From positions 382,001 to 446,000 of the forward strand of contig NZ_OY760065.1 of NCBI RefSeq assembly GCF_963662885.1: 64,000 nt of DNA, in the 5' to 3' direction. The notes under the pieces are model-generated. The model made no database searches, was not told the DNA's origin, and saw only the letters and a list, made by a program, of their open reading frames with translations. Below, piece after piece: positions 21,389-29,730 of the stretch (position 1 is the stretch's first letter; every line of letters begins with the position of its first letter). The DNA is from an uncultured Pseudodesulfovibrio sp. GTDB taxonomy: Bacteria > Desulfobacterota > Desulfovibrionia > Desulfovibrionales > Desulfovibrionaceae. The translations under genes were made by a program, and so were the position numbers.

Positions 21389-23596
21389 ATGCTCGAACTG
21401 CTGAAACGTTTCTTCAAGAAAGACCAGCTGATACTACTGGGTGCTGGCGTATCTGTGACGATCATCATTATGGCGCTGTATATCAGCCAGCCAAAGTTCC
21501 TGCATCTCCTCAACCTTAAGATTTACGATAACTACCTTCGCCAATACCACCAGCCAGCAGCCACCCAGGTTCCGGTAATCATCGACCTGGATGAGAAGAG
21601 CCTGTCCGAGCTTGGGCAGTGGCCATGGCCGCGATACAGGGTGGCCCTGCTGCTCAAGTACCTTACGGCTTACGGAGCCACGGCCGTGGCCTCGGATATC
21701 ATCTTCAGCGAGCCCGACAGGACCTCGCCCGCAATCATGCAGCAGGACGTCAAACGGGAACTGCGCATAGACATGGACTTCACGGGGTTGCCCAAGGACC
21801 TCATGGATTACGACCGGCTCCTGGCATACAACCTCAGGGGCGGGCCCTATATCCTCGGCTACGACTTCAACCACGGGATTACGCCCAAGGAACACGATTG
21901 CCTGGTTCGTCCGGCCAAGGTCGCCGTACTCTCCCCCCCGGATGCGCCATCACCGCATGACTTTCTGCTGAAAGGCGAGGGCATGATCTGTCCGATTCCG
22001 GTCCTTGCCGAGGCGGCTCCGGAGAGCGGCTTCATCACCACCACGCCGGATCTGGATTCCGTGTACCGCAGAGTACCGCTTCTCTACAGCTACGACGGAC
22101 AGTTCTATCCCAGTCTGGCCCTGGCCACCCTCATGCAGGCCACGGATAGAGAAAACATCGTTCTCAAGATGTCGCCCGTAGGCATCGAATCCATCCGCTT
22201 CAACGACATGGTCATTCCAACGGATGCACGAGGGCAGTTGCTCATCAACTACAGAGGCCCAAGCCGTACCTTCGAATATATATCCGCCTCGGATGTACTT
22301 AATCGAAAGCTGGCACCCGGCTCCCTGCGCGGCCGCATCGCCTTCATCGGCACCTCTGCTTCCGGTCTGAAGGACATACGAGCCACGCCGCTTGATCCGG
22401 GCTTTCCCGGTGTGGAGGCCCACGCGACCATCGTGGACAATATCCTTTCCGGACAGTTGCTCTCGGTCCCGGACTGGGCGCCGGGTCTGGAGTTCCTGGG
22501 CATGCTGGCGGGCGGCCTGGTGACGACATTCCTGCTTATGTGGGCACGTGCCTCCTGGATCATCCTGCCTGTTCTCTGCATGGGCGGAGCCATGTGGTAC
22601 GGCTCCGTGCTTTTCTATCAGGAACAGCGCTTCTTCATCTCGCCGATGTACTCCTACATCAACCTTGGTCTGACGTTCATTACCCTGACGCTGATCAAAT
22701 TCTGGCGAGAGGAAATAGCCAAGCGCTATATTCACGGGGCTTTCGCCCACTACCTTGCCCCGTCAGTCATTTCCCAGATCATGGAAAATCCGGACGCGCT
22801 GTCTCTGGAAGGCCAGGAAAAGGAGATCACCATCCAGTTCTCGGATGTCCGCAGCTTCACCACCCTATCCGAAAAGCTTTCCCCCACCCAGGTCACAGAT
22901 CTTCTCCACGACTACCTGACACCCATGACCCGAATCATCACCGAACATGAGGGCACGCTGGACAAATTCATCGGCGATGCGGTCATGGCGTTTTGGAACG
23001 CTCCTCTGGACATAGAAAACCACCAGGAAAAATCTTTGAGAGCCGCCTTGGCCCAGCTACGCAAGCTCGAGGAATTGAACGATATCTTTCTGGATAAATA
23101 TGGTTTCACCATAGCCATTGGAATCGGCATCCATTCGGGACCGGTGCGCGTGGGCAACATGGGCTCGGCCGACCTCTTTGACTACACTCTGATCGGCGAC
23201 AACGTGAACCTCGCCTCGCGGCTTGAAGGACTGACCAAATACTACGGGCAAAAACTGGTGACCAGCCAGGCCATCAAGGACGCCTGCGGGGATAGATATT
23301 ACTTCCGCATTCTGGATATCGTCCGCGTCAAGGGCAAGGAGGAGCCGGTCACCATATACACCGTCTACACCCCCGAAGAAGCTCTGGACCGGAAAGACGA
23401 ACTGGACCTCTATGAAAAGGCCCACCAAGCCTACGCGGAACAAGACTTCAACAGCGCCGAAACACTTTTTCGCCAGCTACGCGAATCAGGGGCAGAACCT
23501 GTACTTTATGACCTGTACATCGAACGCTGCCAACATCTGAAGGATGCTCCGCCAGACTGCGATTGGGACTGCGTATTCACACACAAGACAAAGTAG
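21389..23596 (+). CDS. CHASE2-domain class III adenylate cyclase
   Basis: A 735-residue membrane signalling enzyme. After an N-terminal helix (LILLGAGVSVTIIIMALYI) comes an extracytoplasmic CHASE2 sensor (about 45-350, including VIIDLDEKSLSELGQWPWPR and RIAFIGTSASGLKD). Three transmembrane helices follow at about 370-440. The cyclase domain (about 470-650) has both metal Asp residues (FSDVRSFTTLSEKL and DKFIGDAVMAFWNAP) and GDNVNLASRLEGL near the end. A TPR-like tail closes the protein. It should make cAMP in response to an external signal. The start at 21389 gives the expected N-in helix. Confidence 0.92.
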   Translation: MLELLKRFFKKDQLILLGAGVSVTIIIMALYISQPKFLHLLNLKIYDNYLRQYHQPAATQVPVIIDLDEKSLSELGQWPWPRYRVALLLKYLTAYGATAVASDIIFSEPDRTSPAIMQQDVKRELRIDMDFTGLPKDLMDYDRLLAYNLRGGPYILGYDFNHGITPKEHDCLVRPAKVAVLSPPDAPSPHDFLLKGEGMICPIPVLAEAAPESGFITTTPDLDSVYRRVPLLYSYDGQFYPSLALATLMQATDRENIVLKMSPVGIESIRFNDMVIPTDARGQLLINYRGPSRTFEYISASDVLNRKLAPGSLRGRIAFIGTSASGLKDIRATPLDPGFPGVEAHATIVDNILSGQLLSVPDWAPGLEFLGMLAGGLVTTFLLMWARASWIILPVLCMGGAMWYGSVLFYQEQRFFISPMYSYINLGLTFITLTLIKFWREEIAKRYIHGAFAHYLAPSVISQIMENPDALSLEGQEKEITIQFSDVRSFTTLSEKLSPTQVTDLLHDYLTPMTRIITEHEGTLDKFIGDAVMAFWNAPLDIENHQEKSLRAALAQLRKLEELNDIFLDKYGFTIAIGIGIHSGPVRVGNMGSADLFDYTLIGDNVNLASRLEGLTKYYGQKLVTSQAIKDACGDRYYFRILDIVRVKGKEEPVTIYTVYTPEEALDRKDELDLYEKAHQAYAEQDFNSAETLFRQLRESGAEPVLYDLYIERCQHLKDAPPDCDWDCVFTHKTK

Positions 23597-23787
23597 CCCG
23601 CTTAAGCGCTTTCTGGCTGTCTCTTCTAGAAAAGAGCGCTCTTACCTCGGCACACTGATTATCCCCCAAAGGTCGTCTGATCACATGAGGACCGCCCCTT
23701 TACCGCATATGAGCTGTAGCCGTTGACCTGATTTAAAAATACGGTGTAGATTAAGGGTTACCAATCTATATCAGGAAGTGTTCGACG

Positions 23788-24162
23788 ATGCCCGCAAAGT
23801 ATACGATCGAAAATATGGGTGAATATCTCCATGTGACCGTGAGGGGCACCCTCAGTACGGCGGATGAGGTCATCAATGACGGCAGCATATATTATGAAGT
23901 CTTTGAACAGACCGGTATCAAACGTGCCCTGATGGACTTCAGGGAGGCCAGTTTCAATCTGAGCTGTTATGAGATGGTACAATTCGCCAAATTTCTTCAA
24001 AACACCAAGTTCACCTACCAGAGACCGAAGGTGGCCCAGCTCACCACGCCGCAAGAAAAGAAGAAATTTGACGACTTCAACACGGTCGCCACAAATCGTG
24101 GTCATTTCCCGAAAGTTTTCACGGACAAGGAGGCCGCCCTGGCCTGGCTGCTGTCTTCATGA
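23788..24162 (+). CDS. Hypothetical protein, SpoIIAA/STAS-like fold possible
   Basis: A 124-residue soluble protein. The alternation of strands and helices (YTIENMGEYLHVTVRGTLS, then KRALMDFREASFNLSCYEMV and RGHFPKVFTDKEAALAWLL) resembles small STAS-like or SpoIIAA-like domains, as in proteins whose last part is the DEAALAWL helix. No phosphorylatable Ser can be assigned with confidence. ATG 23788 has GGAAG upstream. It stands alone after the cyclase and ends near a terminator at 24252. Confidence 0.7.
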   Translation: MPAKYTIENMGEYLHVTVRGTLSTADEVINDGSIYYEVFEQTGIKRALMDFREASFNLSCYEMVQFAKFLQNTKFTYQRPKVAQLTTPQEKKKFDDFNTVATNRGHFPKVFTDKEAALAWLLSS

Positions 24163-24251
24163 AACGCGCACTGGTCGGCAATGAAGCCGAAAGACGCCGC
24201 ATGCGAACCGAGTCCGCGTCCGATATAACCGGCGAAACCATCATATCAAAA

Positions 24252-24282
24252 AAAAGAGCCGCGGAATAAGCGGCTCTTTACA
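24252..24282. terminator. Bidirectional terminator
   Basis: AAAGAGCCGC and GCGGCTCTTT pair around GGAATAA between two convergent genes. An A-run precedes the stem, so it can work on both strands. Confidence 0.88.
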
Positions 24283-24301
24283 ATTTGTCTGGATACCCTG
24301 C

Positions 24302-25564
24302 TTAGGGGTTGTTCATCATCGCTTCGATGAAGCTGTCGGGCCAGAGCGCCGGAGAGGGATCACCTTCCATGAGCCGCTCCTTGCCCTCGGCATCGAGTTC
24401 AAAGCCGTTCTTGATGAAGCTGGTGTAGAACCCGGCAGCATCGATGTCTCCGATGAGGATGCATCCGGCCAGGACGTTGTTCTTGAAAATGAGCTTGCGA
24501 TAAATGGAGTTGTCACGGTCCAGAAATACGGCGGTTTCGTATTGGTCGTCGTCGGCCAGATTGGTTTCGCCCACGGAAATGGTCGGCAACCCGTAGTAAG
24601 TGATGGAGTTCATGGACAGACCGCCCGTGTACGGGGCTTGAGCCCCGGCCATGTTCCGCCCGGCATAACGGCCCTGGGTGTAGGCGTTGGGCCAGATGGG
24701 GCGAACTGTGTACTCGCCGGTCAACAGATCCTTGGCCTCGGCAACGTCGCCCGCGGCAAAGACGTCAGAATTCGAGGTGGCCATGTAGTCATCCACGCGG
24801 ATGCCCTGTTCCGTAACCAGCCCGGCCTGGATGGCCAAGCCCATGTTCGGGCGCACGCCTGCGGCCACGATGACCACATCCGCAGGGACCAAACCCTGGT
24901 CGGTCTCCACCCCTTTGATGGTACCATCCTCGTACCGGACGATCTCCTTGGTGGCCGTTCCCTGCATGAAACGGATGCCGTTCTTCTCCAGATGATCGAC
25001 GATGAGTTCGCCCGCAGTCTCATCGAAATAGGTACGCATGATCCGGGAACGGACCACAATGGTCACTTCAACCCCTTTTTCGGCAAAGCCTTCGGCCGCT
25101 TTGAGCGCGATGAGCCCGGCACCGATGACCACGACATGCTTGACCTTGTCCACCAACTCCTTGAGGGTCTCGGCGTGGGCCACGGTAGTAAAATTGTGCA
25201 CACCCGGCCCCTCGATGCCAGGCAGAGCCGGTTTGACCGGGGTGCCGCCCGTGGCCAGGAGCAGTTTGTCGTATGGGAGCTTGTCGCCGCAATCGAGAGT
25301 CAGGGTTTTCCCTTGGGAATCCACCGACAGGACGCGTGAGCCGAGTCGCATTTCAACCTGATTGCGCTCGTAAAATTCTTCCGGACGGAACGGCAGAGTG
25401 TCAAATTTGATCTTGTCAGACAGATAATAGGAGATGAGGGGACGACCGTAGGTCGGCACGGCCTCATCGCTGACGACCGTGATGGAACCGGTTTTGTCGT
25501 GCTGGCGAATACCTTCGATAGCACCGATGGCTGAAACGCCGTTTCCTACAATAACGTAATCCAT
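24302..25564 (-). CDS. NAD(P)H-dependent FAD oxidoreductase (rubredoxin/nitrite reductase-like)
   Basis: A 420-residue two-dinucleotide-binding flavoprotein. The FAD site is VIVGNGVSAIGAIEGIRQHD at the N terminus. The NAD(P) site is HVVVIGAGLIALKAAEGFAEKG near residue 150. The second FAD motif is SDVFAAGDVAEA near residue 285. The order matches NADH:rubredoxin oxidoreductase and the N-terminal half of NirB, with an extra 80-residue C-terminal domain. It lacks a redox-active disulfide. It may reduce rubredoxin or a similar carrier in oxygen defence. ATG 25564 follows AAGGAG; the frame extends upstream to 25624 without support. Confidence 0.9.
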   Translation of the reverse strand: MDYVIVGNGVSAIGAIEGIRQHDKTGSITVVSDEAVPTYGRPLISYYLSDKIKFDTLPFRPEEFYERNQVEMRLGSRVLSVDSQGKTLTLDCGDKLPYDKLLLATGGTPVKPALPGIEGPGVHNFTTVAHAETLKELVDKVKHVVVIGAGLIALKAAEGFAEKGVEVTIVVRSRIMRTYFDETAGELIVDHLEKNGIRFMQGTATKEIVRYEDGTIKGVETDQGLVPADVVIVAAGVRPNMGLAIQAGLVTEQGIRVDDYMATSNSDVFAAGDVAEAKDLLTGEYTVRPIWPNAYTQGRYAGRNMAGAQAPYTGGLSMNSITYYGLPTISVGETNLADDDQYETAVFLDRDNSIYRKLIFKNNVLAGCILIGDIDAAGFYTSFIKNGFELDAEGKERLMEGDPSPALWPDSFIEAMMNNP

Positions 25565-25684
25565 ACGGAACTCCTTCTGGCGCGTTTCACAACGCGTTGA
25601 CAAATCTGGCAAAAAATGGGCCAAAAAAATTGCCGGACCGACTTTCTACACATTTTTTAGTTAAAAATCCATAGATAATAATTT

Positions 25685-25696
25685 AAACGGTTGTTT
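25685..25696. promoter_or_regulatory. AAAC-GGTT-GTTT dyad upstream of acetyl-CoA carboxylase
   Basis: The dyad AAAC-N4-GTTT resembles TetR/PsrA-type operators. The identical 12-mer occurs in opposite orientation at 47676-47687. It lies in a 248-base AT-rich region between divergent genes, about 117 bases before the biotin carboxylase start. Confidence 0.35.
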
Positions 25697-25812
25697 CATG
25701 ATAACCTTTCAATTTTATTTAACAAACCCCATTTTAAAAGATTTGCAAGATAGGGGAAGAAACGCTATTTAGGGCACCGCTAAAACCACACCAGAAAACG
25801 AGATTATCCAAC

Positions 25813-27231
25813 GTGAGCATAGACGGACACAAGATACTCATTGCCAACAGGGGCGAAATCGCCGTGCGGATCATGGAAGCATGCTCCGACCTCGGCCTGC
25901 CCTTCGTGGCCCTGTATACCGAAGAGGACTCCCAGTCCGGCCACCTGGACGTGGCCCGCAGACTGGGCGGGGAAAAATCCCTGTACCGTATCCACAACTA
26001 CCTCGACGCCGGAGACATCCTGTCCGTGGCGGACGAGGCAGAGGCCACGGCCATACATCCCGGATACGGTTTCTTTTCCGAAAACTACCGTTTCGCCCGA
26101 CGTGTGGTCCAGCGGGACCGTCCCATGACCTTCATCGGTCCTTCCTGGGAAGTCATCCGCGACCTGGGCGACAAAATCAATACCAAGCGCATCGCGCGCG
26201 CACTGGGCGTGCCCACCGTGCCCGGCTCGGACCGTGCCATATATGATGAATTGGAAGCCGAGGCCATTGCCGAAAGCCTTTTCGAGTTCCAGACCAAGAT
26301 GGGCATCAAACGGCCCGTAGTCCTGGTCAAGGCCTCGGCTGGCGGCGGCGGCATGGGCATCGACGAGTGCGAGGACATGGCCCGTTTCCGCCAGACTTAC
26401 CGCCGCATCCGAAACTACTCGCTGCGAACCTTCAACGACGAGGGCGTGCTCATCGAACAGCGGGTCTTCAACTTCAACCACTTGGAAGTCCAGATCGTGT
26501 CCGACAGGTCCGGGATCAACCCGGTCCATTTCGGCACCCGTAACTGCTCGGTACAGTCCCCTGGTTTGCAGAAGCGAATCGAGGTGGCACCCGGCTTCTG
26601 GCCACAGGGACTTTCCTACGCCTTCAACGCCGGAAAGCTTCTGGACGACATCACCGGCTACTCCCTGTCCATCGCCAAGGAAATCAAGTACGACAACGTG
26701 GGCACCTGGGAATGGATCGTCACTCCCAACGGTGAGCCGTTCCTCATGGAAGTGAACACGCGCATTCAGGTTGAAAACGGCGTTTCCGCGCGCATCAGTG
26801 CCGTCAACGGCGACCGCGACGTGAACCTGATCCGCGAACAGATCCGCATTGGCCTGGGGGATCCTCTGGGTTACACCCAGGACGATGTCTCCTTCGACGG
26901 TGTGGGCATTGAGTACCGACTCATCGCCGAGGACACCGAAAGCGGCTTTGCCCCTTGGGTGGGTAAGATCCAAGAGCTCAACTGGCCCGGCCACGACTGG
27001 GTGAAAATGCACACGCATGTTCCCACGGAGCGCACCTACCAGATTCCCACCGAATACGATCCCAACCTGGCTTTGGCCATCATCTGGGGCAAGGACCTGG
27101 AGGAAGCCAAGGCGCGCGGTCTTCAGTTCCTGAAAGAACTCAAGCTGAACGGATCGGACTCCGCCGGCGGGGCCATGAAATCGAACATTCCTTTCCTCAT
27201 CGAAAAAACCGCCAACCTTCTCGAATTCTAA
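25813..27231 (+). CDS. accC: Biotin carboxylase subunit of acetyl-CoA carboxylase
   Basis: A 472-residue ATP-grasp biotin carboxylase catalysing the first half-reaction of acetyl-CoA carboxylation. The N-terminal LIANRGEIAVRIMEACSDLG, the glycine-rich loop VKASAGGGGMGID near residue 175 and the catalytic region MEVNTRIQVENGVSARI near 315 are intact. It has no attached biotin carrier domain, so a separate BCCP is needed and none is in this window. GTG 25813 is the start; its RBS is weak. It is followed after 4 bases by the fused carboxyltransferase, so they form an operon. Confidence 0.9.
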   Translation: MSIDGHKILIANRGEIAVRIMEACSDLGLPFVALYTEEDSQSGHLDVARRLGGEKSLYRIHNYLDAGDILSVADEAEATAIHPGYGFFSENYRFARRVVQRDRPMTFIGPSWEVIRDLGDKINTKRIARALGVPTVPGSDRAIYDELEAEAIAESLFEFQTKMGIKRPVVLVKASAGGGGMGIDECEDMARFRQTYRRIRNYSLRTFNDEGVLIEQRVFNFNHLEVQIVSDRSGINPVHFGTRNCSVQSPGLQKRIEVAPGFWPQGLSYAFNAGKLLDDITGYSLSIAKEIKYDNVGTWEWIVTPNGEPFLMEVNTRIQVENGVSARISAVNGDRDVNLIREQIRIGLGDPLGYTQDDVSFDGVGIEYRLIAEDTESGFAPWVGKIQELNWPGHDWVKMHTHVPTERTYQIPTEYDPNLALAIIWGKDLEEAKARGLQFLKELKLNGSDSAGGAMKSNIPFLIEKTANLLEF

Positions 27232-27235
27232 GCCT

Positions 27236-29482
27236 ATGAATATAGAAAAGAATCTGCAATCCCTTCTCGGCCGGGTCAACTACGCCCGCGACATCCTGGG
27301 CAACAAGTCCCGCCCTGAGCTGGACGCGTTCGCCACGGAAATCGGTGCGTTTCAGGAAAAGAACGCCGACCTGTCCGATGAACAGACCATCCGCGCCGTG
27401 GAGTCCCTGGACAAGAGGCTGTCCGCCATGGAGGCGGCCATCGACGCCCAACTGACCGCCATGGACAAGGTGCGCATCGTCCGCCATCCGCAACGCGCCA
27501 GTCTCAAGGACATCCTGGAAAACGTCTATGACAATTACGCTGAGATGGGCGGCCAGGACGAGCACTCCATCGATCCCGGCATGCTCATCGCCAGGGCCTA
27601 CATCACCCGGAGACGCGGCAAGAAGATCATCAACCAGCCGGTCATGGTCGTGGGCCAGGAAAAGGGCCACGGCGAGGAGTTCCGCAATGGCGGCTCCATC
27701 AAACCCTGGGGTAACTCGAAGGCGCTGAAGTACATGAAGGTCGCGGCCCGGGAACAGATCCCCATCCACGCTTACGTGAACACGCCCGGCTCCTACCCCA
27801 TCGAGGACTTCCCCGGTGCGGCCCAGCAGATCGCCGAGAACATTTATGAAATGGCCGGTCTGGACGTGCCCATCGTGGCCATCTTCTCCGAGGGCGGCTC
27901 GGGCGGTGCCGAGGCCATCGGCATGGCCGACAAGCGCCTGATGCTCTCCCACGGCTACTATTCGGTCATCTCGCCCGAGGGCGCGGCGGCCATTGAGGGA
28001 CGCATCAAGGGCTCGGAGCGCGCTCCGGCAGAGCTCATCGAATCCTGCGCCATGGCCCAGAAGATCACCGCCCAGGACAACCTGGCCAACGGTTACATAG
28101 ACGAAATCATCCAGGAGCCGCCGCTGGGTGCTCGCGCAGACCACTTCGACTTCTTCAAGCAGGTCCGCGAGCAGGTCATCCGGGCAACCGACGAGGTCGC
28201 CCTGAACGTGCGCGGCGTGCGCCTTTTCCGCGCCGTGGCCCTGCGGCATTTCAAGAAGAATACCGACGTTATTGTGCGCTGGTCTCTCAATGAGAAGGCC
28301 CGCGAGCGTCTGGTTGCCAAGCGGTTCCGTAAATACCGTCGACTGGCTCAGGGTGCATATCAGGACAACCGCTCCCTGATGGAAAAGCTCAGCGCAACCA
28401 GTTCCGGTTTGGTTTCCAATACGGCCAGCCTGATTCTCTACGGACTGATTAAACCTTTCAAGCACCGCGTGGAACGCATCGTTGAGGAAGCCTCGGATGA
28501 AATCCACGTGATCACTGCCAAGTTCACCGGCGTGATCAGAGGCATGCTCAAGAAAGTGGGCATCAAACCGGGTATGGACAAGCAGAAGGAATTGGAGCTG
28601 ACCGGCCTGTCTCAGACCGAGCCCGAAGCCCCCGCCCTGCTCAACGACAGCGACTACGTCAGCCCCCAGGCCCTCCAGGACAGGGAAATATCCTGTCCGC
28701 ACGCCAGCAAGCGTGGTTGCCTGGATATATGGGCGCGGGACCTGTTCACTGACTACGGCGGAGTGTGCCCCAACTGCGGGTACAACTTCCCCATGGAATA
28801 CCAGTGGTATCTCCACAACGTATTCGACCGGGGCTCCGTGCGCGAATTCAACCGCGACATCGCCTCGGGTAACCCGACCGGTTTCCCCAACTTCGAAGCC
28901 CGCGTCGACGCCGCCAAGAAGAAGACCGGGCTGGAATCCAGCTGCCTGACCTTTAACGCCACCCTCGAAGGGCTGCGTGTCACGTGCGCCACGCTGGTTG
29001 CCAACTTCCGAGGCGGCTCGGTCGGCGCAGCCGAAGGCGAGAAGTTCATTCGCGCCCTGGAACTGGCCCAGACCAAGCACCAGCCATTCCTGGCCTATAT
29101 CCACGGCACGGCGGGTATCCGCATCCAGGAGGGTGTCAACGGCCTGATCCAGATGCCCAGGGTGACCATGGCCGTCCGCAGATACATCGAGGAAGGTGGC
29201 CTCTACATCGTCCTGTACGACACCAACTCCTACGCGGGGCCTGTGGCCTCGTTCCTTGGTTGCTCGCCCTACCAGTATGCGGTGCGCTCCTCGCGCATCG
29301 GCTTTGCCGGCCCCGGCGTCATCAAGGAAACCACCGGACTGGAGATTCCGCCCAACTACCACAACTGCTACAAGGCGTTGTCCAGGGGGCACATCCAGGG
29401 TGTTTGGAGCCGCAAGGACATCCGCAAGAATCTGCATCAGGCCTTCCTGACGATCGGTGGACGGAACCTCTACTATCGTTAA
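27236..29482 (+). CDS. accDA: Fused acetyl-CoA carboxylase carboxyltransferase, alpha-beta
   Basis: A 748-residue fusion of both carboxyltransferase subunits, alpha first. Alpha-type landmarks are VVGQEKGHGEEFRNGGSIKP near residue 137 and SEGGSGGAEAIGMADKRLML near 220. The beta half begins near residue 475 with a zinc ribbon (CPHASKRGCLDIWARD, then CPNCGYNFPMEYQW). It continues with TFNATLEGLRVTC and GSVGAAEGEKFIRALEL. It transfers the carboxyl group from carboxybiotin to acetyl-CoA, giving malonyl-CoA for fatty acid synthesis. In most bacteria AccA and AccD are separate. It ends at a strong terminator and forms a two-gene operon with accC. Confidence 0.93.
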   Translation: MNIEKNLQSLLGRVNYARDILGNKSRPELDAFATEIGAFQEKNADLSDEQTIRAVESLDKRLSAMEAAIDAQLTAMDKVRIVRHPQRASLKDILENVYDNYAEMGGQDEHSIDPGMLIARAYITRRRGKKIINQPVMVVGQEKGHGEEFRNGGSIKPWGNSKALKYMKVAAREQIPIHAYVNTPGSYPIEDFPGAAQQIAENIYEMAGLDVPIVAIFSEGGSGGAEAIGMADKRLMLSHGYYSVISPEGAAAIEGRIKGSERAPAELIESCAMAQKITAQDNLANGYIDEIIQEPPLGARADHFDFFKQVREQVIRATDEVALNVRGVRLFRAVALRHFKKNTDVIVRWSLNEKARERLVAKRFRKYRRLAQGAYQDNRSLMEKLSATSSGLVSNTASLILYGLIKPFKHRVERIVEEASDEIHVITAKFTGVIRGMLKKVGIKPGMDKQKELELTGLSQTEPEAPALLNDSDYVSPQALQDREISCPHASKRGCLDIWARDLFTDYGGVCPNCGYNFPMEYQWYLHNVFDRGSVREFNRDIASGNPTGFPNFEARVDAAKKKTGLESSCLTFNATLEGLRVTCATLVANFRGGSVGAAEGEKFIRALELAQTKHQPFLAYIHGTAGIRIQEGVNGLIQMPRVTMAVRRYIEEGGLYIVLYDTNSYAGPVASFLGCSPYQYAVRSSRIGFAGPGVIKETTGLEIPPNYHNCYKALSRGHIQGVWSRKDIRKNLHQAFLTIGGRNLYYR

Positions 29483-29508
29483 CCCTTTCCAACAGTTTGA
29501 CAAAACGA

Positions 29509-29534
29509 GGCAGCCCACGGGCTGCCTTTTTTTT
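29509..29534 (+). terminator. Rho-independent terminator of the acc operon
   Basis: GGCAGCCC pairs with GGGCTGCC around AC, followed by eight T residues. Confidence 0.93.
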
Positions 29535-29730
29535 GCCTGAAACAAAAGATTCGGGAAGCTGTCACAGACCGGTAACAACCGAACTTTCGACGCATGTAAC
29601 AGAATCGAAGCGCATGTCACCTGGCGGTGCCTGCTCCGCCGTGTAAACGGCGAAATGGCGATGACATTCCAACCATGCAATTTCGTCAACAAGCACTGAA
29701 CCTGCCCTTCCCGATTACGGGGGAACGACG

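Noticed and set aside
24159..24269. 36-codon frame overlapping the stop of the 23788 gene
   Set aside because: It runs into the terminator stem and has no recognisable sequence; ATGA overlap alone is not enough.
27197..29692. Minus-strand open frame of 831 codons opposite the acc carboxyltransferase gene
   Set aside because: High third-position GC gives long antisense frames here. The plus strand has all carboxyltransferase motifs; the antisense product has no family features.
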